From positions 1 through 9,540 of the forward strand of contig JAQCNG010000244.1 of assembly GCA_028275145.1 (NCBI GenBank): a DNA stretch of 9,540 bases, given 5' to 3'. The notes beneath the pieces were generated by a model. The model was not told where the DNA came from. It made no database searches and saw nothing but the letters and a program-made list of their open reading frames with translations. The stretch's first letter is position 1. Each line of letters opens with the position of its first letter. A program made the position numbers and the translations under genes. This document shows, piece by piece, positions 6,078 to 9,540 of this stretch. The stretch comes from Halovenus sp. Its GTDB lineage: Archaea > Halobacteriota > Halobacteria > Halobacteriales > Haloarculaceae.

Positions 6078-7430
6078 TCACTCGACCAGCGGCGTGCCGT
6101 CGGCCCGTGGCCCGAGTTCGGGACCAAAGGGCGGGTCGTCGGGGTCGACACGACGGCGTTCGGTGTAGTCGGTCGACCGCTCGACGGGCACGCGGCCGAT
6201 TGCGGATACCATCTCGACGTACTCCGCAATCGAGCGCACCTCGCCGAACCCGCCGCCGGCACGCTTTGTTATCTCTTCCGAGAGGATGGTCCCCATGAAA
6301 TCGTCGGCCCCACAGGAGAGCATCTTCAGCCCCTGCTCGTCGCCGTACTTGACCCACGAGGACTGGATGTGGTCGATGTTGTCCAGATACAGTCGCGACA
6401 CCGCTATCATCAGTTCGTCCTCGGCGGTGGTGGCGCCGCCGTCGACCATCCCGCGCTCGAACAGCGGGGTGTTCGCGTGCACGAACGACAGCGGGACGAA
6501 CTCGGTTATCGCGCCTGTCCGGTCCTGGAGGTCACGGATAACGTCGAGGTGTTTCGCGCGGTGGGCCTCGTTCTCCACGTGACCGTACATGATAGTCGAC
6601 GTGGTCGACAGACCCACCGAGGCCGCCGCCTCCATCGCCTCGACCCACTCGTCTGTCCGTATCTTCGCCGGACAGATGATGTCGCGCACCTCGTCTGCGA
6701 GTATCTCGGCCGCTGTCCCCGGAACGCTGTCCAGACCCGCCCGCTTCAGTCTGCGGTACACCTCCTCGTAACTCCAGTCTGTCCCCCGCCGGCCGTGGTA
6801 CGCCTCCTCCGGGGTCATCGAGTGGACGTGCACGCCGCCGACGCTCATCGCGCGTATCTGCTCGCAGTAGGTTCCGGGGTTGGTCTCGTAGGCCGCCGGT
6901 GGGCGGTAGTTCAGGTCACCCCGGTCGCTCGCAGTCAGCATCTCCCGGTGTTCGGTGTCGAGTGCGAACGCGGGGTGGAGCCCGCTCACCGAGGTCACCT
7001 CGTAGATTCCCCGGTCGAGTGCGTTCTCGACGATTCGCCGTGACTCGGCGGGTGTCTTCGTGAACCCGCCGTGGTCGGCGTCGCTGTCGGTGCGGAACTG
7101 CTCGGAGCGGTTCTTGAAGTTGCAGAACAGACAGCCCGTGTTGCAGGCCGTCGTCACGTTGTTGTTGAGGTTCGCCACGAACGTGACCTCCTCGCCGACA
7201 ACCTCGCGGCGGCGGCGGTCCGCGGCCGCGAGCACCTTCTCCTTTCGAACCGGGTCGACACCGGGACTGTCCGTGCCAGTCGCGAGCAACTCGATGCCGT
7301 CGTCGACCGAGAGCCGGTCGCCCGAACGGGCCTTCTCGAGTGCGTTCTCGAACGGCTGGTCGGTGTCTGGGGTGTGGGCAAAGTCGAACCGACCACGGGG
7401 CACGTTCGTCGGTCGCGAGGCATCTGCCAT
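6078..7430 (-). CDS. cofH: Fo synthase subunit 2: 5-amino-6-ribitylaminouracil-tyrosine 4-hydroxyphenyl transferase
   Basis: This 450-residue radical SAM enzyme joins the 4-hydroxybenzyl part of tyrosine to 5-amino-6-(D-ribitylamino)uracil; CofG then closes the deazaflavin Fo, the chromophore of coenzyme F420. The [4Fe-4S] motif CNTGCLFC has Cys96, Cys100 and Cys103 in the CxxxCxx-C spacing of this family. ANLNNNVTTAC precedes it. Conserved CofH stretches follow: HVHSMTPEEAYHG, PGTAAEIL...ICPAKIRTDEW, TSTIMYGHVE, FVPLSFVHANTPLF and GADDFMGTILSEEITKRAGG. The homology starts after an N-terminal extension of about 25 residues that is common in haloarchaea. The ATG at 7428-7430 has a TTTTATC box 27 bp upstream. 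CofG, CofC and CofE are not in the window. It is on the same strand as rdx-npdG but separated by 230 bp. Confidence 0.96.
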   Translation of the reverse strand: MADASRPTNVPRGRFDFAHTPDTDQPFENALEKARSGDRLSVDDGIELLATGTDSPGVDPVRKEKVLAAADRRRREVVGEEVTFVANLNNNVTTACNTGCLFCNFKNRSEQFRTDSDADHGGFTKTPAESRRIVENALDRGIYEVTSVSGLHPAFALDTEHREMLTASDRGDLNYRPPAAYETNPGTYCEQIRAMSVGGVHVHSMTPEEAYHGRRGTDWSYEEVYRRLKRAGLDSVPGTAAEILADEVRDIICPAKIRTDEWVEAMEAAASVGLSTTSTIMYGHVENEAHRAKHLDVIRDLQDRTGAITEFVPLSFVHANTPLFERGMVDGGATTAEDELMIAVSRLYLDNIDHIQSSWVKYGDEQGLKMLSCGADDFMGTILSEEITKRAGGGFGEVRSIAEYVEMVSAIGRVPVERSTDYTERRRVDPDDPPFGPELGPRADGTPLVE

Positions 7431-7453
7431 CGTGTGTAGGTCACTCGCTGAGA

Positions 7454-7460
7454 GATAAAA
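7454..7460 (-). promoter_or_regulatory. TATA box of cofH
   Basis: TTTTATC on the minus strand is centred 27 bp upstream of the cofH ATG, which predicts a leaderless transcript. The T-run could also help terminate the upstream phospholipase D-like gene, whose stop is 87 bp further upstream. Confidence 0.65.
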
Positions 7461-7546
7461 GCCGTCTGGTCCGGGTCAATGTTGCCGCGCCCTCTGACAG
7501 TTGTGACCGTCCTCGCACCCGGTACTGTGGACCACGCGGAGGCTGT

Positions 7547-9307
7547 TCACTCGAAGCGGACCCGCTTCAGACCGAGTATCGCGGCGACAGCCCCGGCGAC
7601 CACCGCGAGTCCGAGACCCAGTGGCACGTCCCACCCGTGTTCACTGCCGCCCCGGTGGCCCTGCCAGTCTGCCTCGAACACCTCGCCGAAGTAGCGTGCA
7701 GCGGACTCGCCCTCCAGTAACAGCGCCACCTCGCGGTTGTTCTCCACGGAGTTCGCGTTCCAGTTGATGCTGCCGACGAGGGTCTGTTCGCCGTCGACGA
7801 TCATCCCCTTTGCGTGTATCTTCTCGAACGCGTCGCCGGAGTCGGCGAGTCTGACAGACAGTGGCAGATCCGCCACCTGTGCCTGGTCGCGGAGCCACGC
7901 CGCGAGCCGCCTGTTGTCCTCGGCGACGTACCACGCCCCCGACAGCAGGATGCGCACCTCGACACCACGGGCCGCCGCGTCGAGGACCGTCCGCAGGAGG
8001 CGAAACGAGCGGTCGCCGATGCTGACCTGCTTGATATCGAGCGAGCTGTCGGCGTTCTCGATTGTCTCGCGGATGTTCCCGCCGGCGTTGTCCGGCGTCA
8101 CGAGCAGTCGCGTTTGCTCGACCGAGACCGTTCGCGGGTCGAACGACTGGGGGTACTCTCCGGTCGAACGGCTCCCTTCGACGAGCGCCGGGTCGTGGCT
8201 GTCCCACGGAACCGCGTCGGCCCAGGTCGTGTCGGCACGGTAGGTGTCGACCAGTCCCTCGACGACGCGTCTCTGACCGGTGATGACCCCCCAGCCCCGA
8301 CTCGAGTTGCCGCCGGTCCCCGCCGGCTTCCAGTTTTCGGTGGTCACGAGCGCGCGGTCGTCGACGACGGCGTACTTCGCGTGATGGTAGCGATAGCGTG
8401 CTCGCTCGCCCGCGAGCACACGCACCTCGGCGCCCGCCCGGTCGAGCGTGGAGAGGGCTGTGGCCATGTTGCCGGTCATCCCGCCGACCGGGGAGCCGTC
8501 GGCGAGCACCGCCACGTCGACGCCACGCTCGACGGCCGCCGTGAGCGACCCCACCACCTCCCGGGAGGAGACTGTGTAGCCGGCGAGCAGCACCCGTTCG
8601 GTCGCGGTGTCGAGGAACTCCACCGCTCTGTCGGAGCCGTCGGGGAGGACAAACGCCTCGACGGTGCCCGGTCCGCCGGTCACGACAGGCCTGTCGGTCG
8701 CACCGAGCGGTTCCCACTCCCCCGTTCTCGGCCGGTACAGTTCACCCTCCGGCGCTGATTCGTACTGCACGCTGTCGATTACCTCCCCCGCGTGGAGCAA
8801 CCGGAGTCGTTCGCCACTGTTTGCGAGCTGGACACTGCCCGACAGTCCGGCGATTGGTCCGTCGGTCAACCACCCGGTCAGTCCGGGGTCTGTCGAGAAC
8901 GTCAGCGTCCCGTTGGGGGCCCTCGAGGCGACGAACGTCGACCCGGTAGCGTTCGTCTCGTCTCTGGCGGGCGGCGAGAGGCGCACCGACCCCTCCCCGT
9001 CTGCCAGTTCGAACGCACTCAGATTGCTCCCCTGCGGGATGGCCACCCGGACAAACTCCCCGCGGTCCCCGTCTGTCACCGGGTTGGGATAGACCGCAAC
9101 GATGCCAGCACCCTCCGCCGCTGTCGGCCCCCCGATGGCCGTTGGCCCCCCGAAACGGCTGTCTGCCACCCCGGGGTCTGCGAGGGGAGTAGTCCCCAAC
9201 TGTGCGGTGTGTCTGTCGTCGGTGACCGCCCCAGCGGCCACACAGGCCGTGGGCACCGCACAGAGGAGGCCGACAGCCAGTACCACCACGACTGCGCTCC
9301 GTCGCAC
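7547..9307 (-). CDS. Secreted, membrane-anchored phospholipase D-like protein with an N-terminal lamin-tail-like domain
   Basis: The 586-residue protein has a signal peptide (MRRSAVVVVLAVGLLCAVPTA), then a beta-rich domain at about 66-185 whose VAVYPNPVTDGDRGEFVRVAIP opening resembles lamin-tail domains (LTD). Two phospholipase D catalytic modules follow. HKD motif 1 is His309, Lys311 and Asp316 (HHAKYAVVDD, followed by TTENW); motif 2 is His498, Lys500 and Asp505 (IHAKGMIVDG, followed by GSINWN). The C terminus is a membrane helix (about 562-580) with a basic tail KRVRFE, so the enzyme should face the cell exterior. PLD-superfamily members cleave phosphodiesters in lipids or nucleic acids; the substrate here is unknown. 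The GTG start at 9305-9307 is preferred to longer frames (open to 9532) because it begins exactly at the signal peptide and has a TATA box 27 bp upstream. Confidence 0.9.
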   Translation of the reverse strand: MRRSAVVVVLAVGLLCAVPTACVAAGAVTDDRHTAQLGTTPLADPGVADSRFGGPTAIGGPTAAEGAGIVAVYPNPVTDGDRGEFVRVAIPQGSNLSAFELADGEGSVRLSPPARDETNATGSTFVASRAPNGTLTFSTDPGLTGWLTDGPIAGLSGSVQLANSGERLRLLHAGEVIDSVQYESAPEGELYRPRTGEWEPLGATDRPVVTGGPGTVEAFVLPDGSDRAVEFLDTATERVLLAGYTVSSREVVGSLTAAVERGVDVAVLADGSPVGGMTGNMATALSTLDRAGAEVRVLAGERARYRYHHAKYAVVDDRALVTTENWKPAGTGGNSSRGWGVITGQRRVVEGLVDTYRADTTWADAVPWDSHDPALVEGSRSTGEYPQSFDPRTVSVEQTRLLVTPDNAGGNIRETIENADSSLDIKQVSIGDRSFRLLRTVLDAAARGVEVRILLSGAWYVAEDNRRLAAWLRDQAQVADLPLSVRLADSGDAFEKIHAKGMIVDGEQTLVGSINWNANSVENNREVALLLEGESAARYFGEVFEADWQGHRGGSEHGWDVPLGLGLAVVAGAVAAILGLKRVRFE

Positions 9308-9330
9308 GTGGGCTCTGGTCGCGCCCTCCG

Positions 9331-9337
9331 GTATAAG
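9331..9337 (-). promoter_or_regulatory. TATA box of the phospholipase D-like gene
   Basis: CTTATAC on the minus strand is centred 27 bp upstream of the GTG at 9307. It predicts a leaderless mRNA and decides the start codon. Confidence 0.65.
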
Positions 9338-9448
9338 CCCTCGCAGGCAGTGTCGGGTTTCGTGAGTCCGGGACGGTGCGACGGGACAGAGACATCGTCT
9401 TCGAGGGGTGCGAGCCTGTACACGGGGACCCGCCGAACCACTGATACA

Positions 9449-9454
9449 GTTAAG
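9449..9454 (+). promoter_or_regulatory. TATA-like box of the right-edge oxidoreductase gene
   Basis: GTTAAG is centred about 27 bp upstream of the GTG at 9479 (and 21 bp upstream of an in-frame GTG at 9473). The spacing favours 9479 as the start. Confidence 0.5.
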
Positions 9455-9478
9455 TCGTTGCAACCAAACTGTGTGACA

Positions 9479-9540
9479 GTGACTCGTGTTGCAGTGCTCG
9501 GCGGCGGAATCGGCGGCCTGACGGCGGCACACGAACTCGC
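9479..9540 (+). CDS. N terminus of an FAD/NAD(P)-dependent oxidoreductase, truncated by the right edge
   Basis: The first 20 residues read MTRVAVLGGGIGGLTAAHEL, a beta strand followed by GxGxxG (GGGIGG) and a helix: the dinucleotide-binding Rossmann start of flavoprotein oxidases and dehydrogenases (amine oxidase, phytoene desaturase, hydroxysqualene dehydroxylase-like). The fragment is too short to choose among these. An in-frame GTG at 9473 would add two residues; 9479 is preferred from TATA-box spacing. It is divergent from the phospholipase D-like gene across a 171-bp gap that holds both promoters. Confidence 0.85.
   Translation, partial: MTRVAVLGGGIGGLTAAHEL

Noticed and set aside
5856..7043. 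395-codon plus-strand open frame antisense to cofH
   Set aside because: Shadow of cofH; Arg/His/Val-rich product without recognisable domains, unlike acidic haloarchaeal proteins.
7814..8758. 314-codon plus-strand open frame antisense to the phospholipase D-like gene
   Set aside because: Opposite-strand reflection of a clearly coding gene with two HKD motifs.
1..9540. CRISPR array, prophage, toxin-antitoxin pair or defence system
   Set aside because: No regularly spaced direct repeats, integrase, capsid, nuclease-helicase or small toxin-antitoxin genes were found; the genes are mainly housekeeping.

Overview
The window is a piece of a haloarchaeal (class Halobacteria) chromosome. It is GC-rich, its predicted proteins are markedly acidic (many Asp and Glu, few Lys), and it carries Pelota, an archaeal HMG-CoA synthase and coenzyme F420 genes. 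Most gene starts have an archaeal TATA-like box about 25-34 bp upstream of the start codon and no Shine-Dalgarno sequence, the leaderless arrangement common in haloarchaea. Nothing in it looks like a virus, a plasmid, a CRISPR array or a defence island. It reads as an ordinary housekeeping region with two unexplained structured non-coding stretches.

Left part (1-2818). A truncated minus-strand gene sits at the left edge. Next come pelA (ribosome rescue, minus strand, 181-1248) and, divergent from it, a small Tat-exported lipoprotein (plus strand, 1375-1869). Convergent to the lipoprotein is a two-gene minus-strand unit: a YbjQ-family protein (2501-2818) followed by a multi-span membrane protein (2002-2472). 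Between the convergent genes lies a 111-bp segment bounded by a perfect 16-bp inverted repeat, with smaller hairpins inside. It could be a miniature mobile element or a structured RNA.

Middle (2914-4948). hmgB (HMG-CoA synthase) feeds the mevalonate pathway that makes the isoprenoid chains of archaeal lipids. It is followed by about 700 bp with no credible protein gene. That gap holds several clear stem-loops, including a potential three-way junction at 4551-4606 and a 15-bp stem at 4734-4800.

Right part (4949-9540). A minus-strand group is linked to coenzyme F420 and redox chemistry: npdG (F420H2:NADP oxidoreductase), a small SelT/SelW/SelH-type (Rdx) CxxC protein immediately upstream of npdG with a 2-bp gap, and cofH (deazaflavin Fo synthase subunit, radical SAM). 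Thus F420 is both synthesised and used from this locus. Further on is a large secreted, membrane-anchored phospholipase D-like protein with two HKD motifs. Divergent from it, at the right edge, is the first part of an FAD-dependent oxidoreductase gene.
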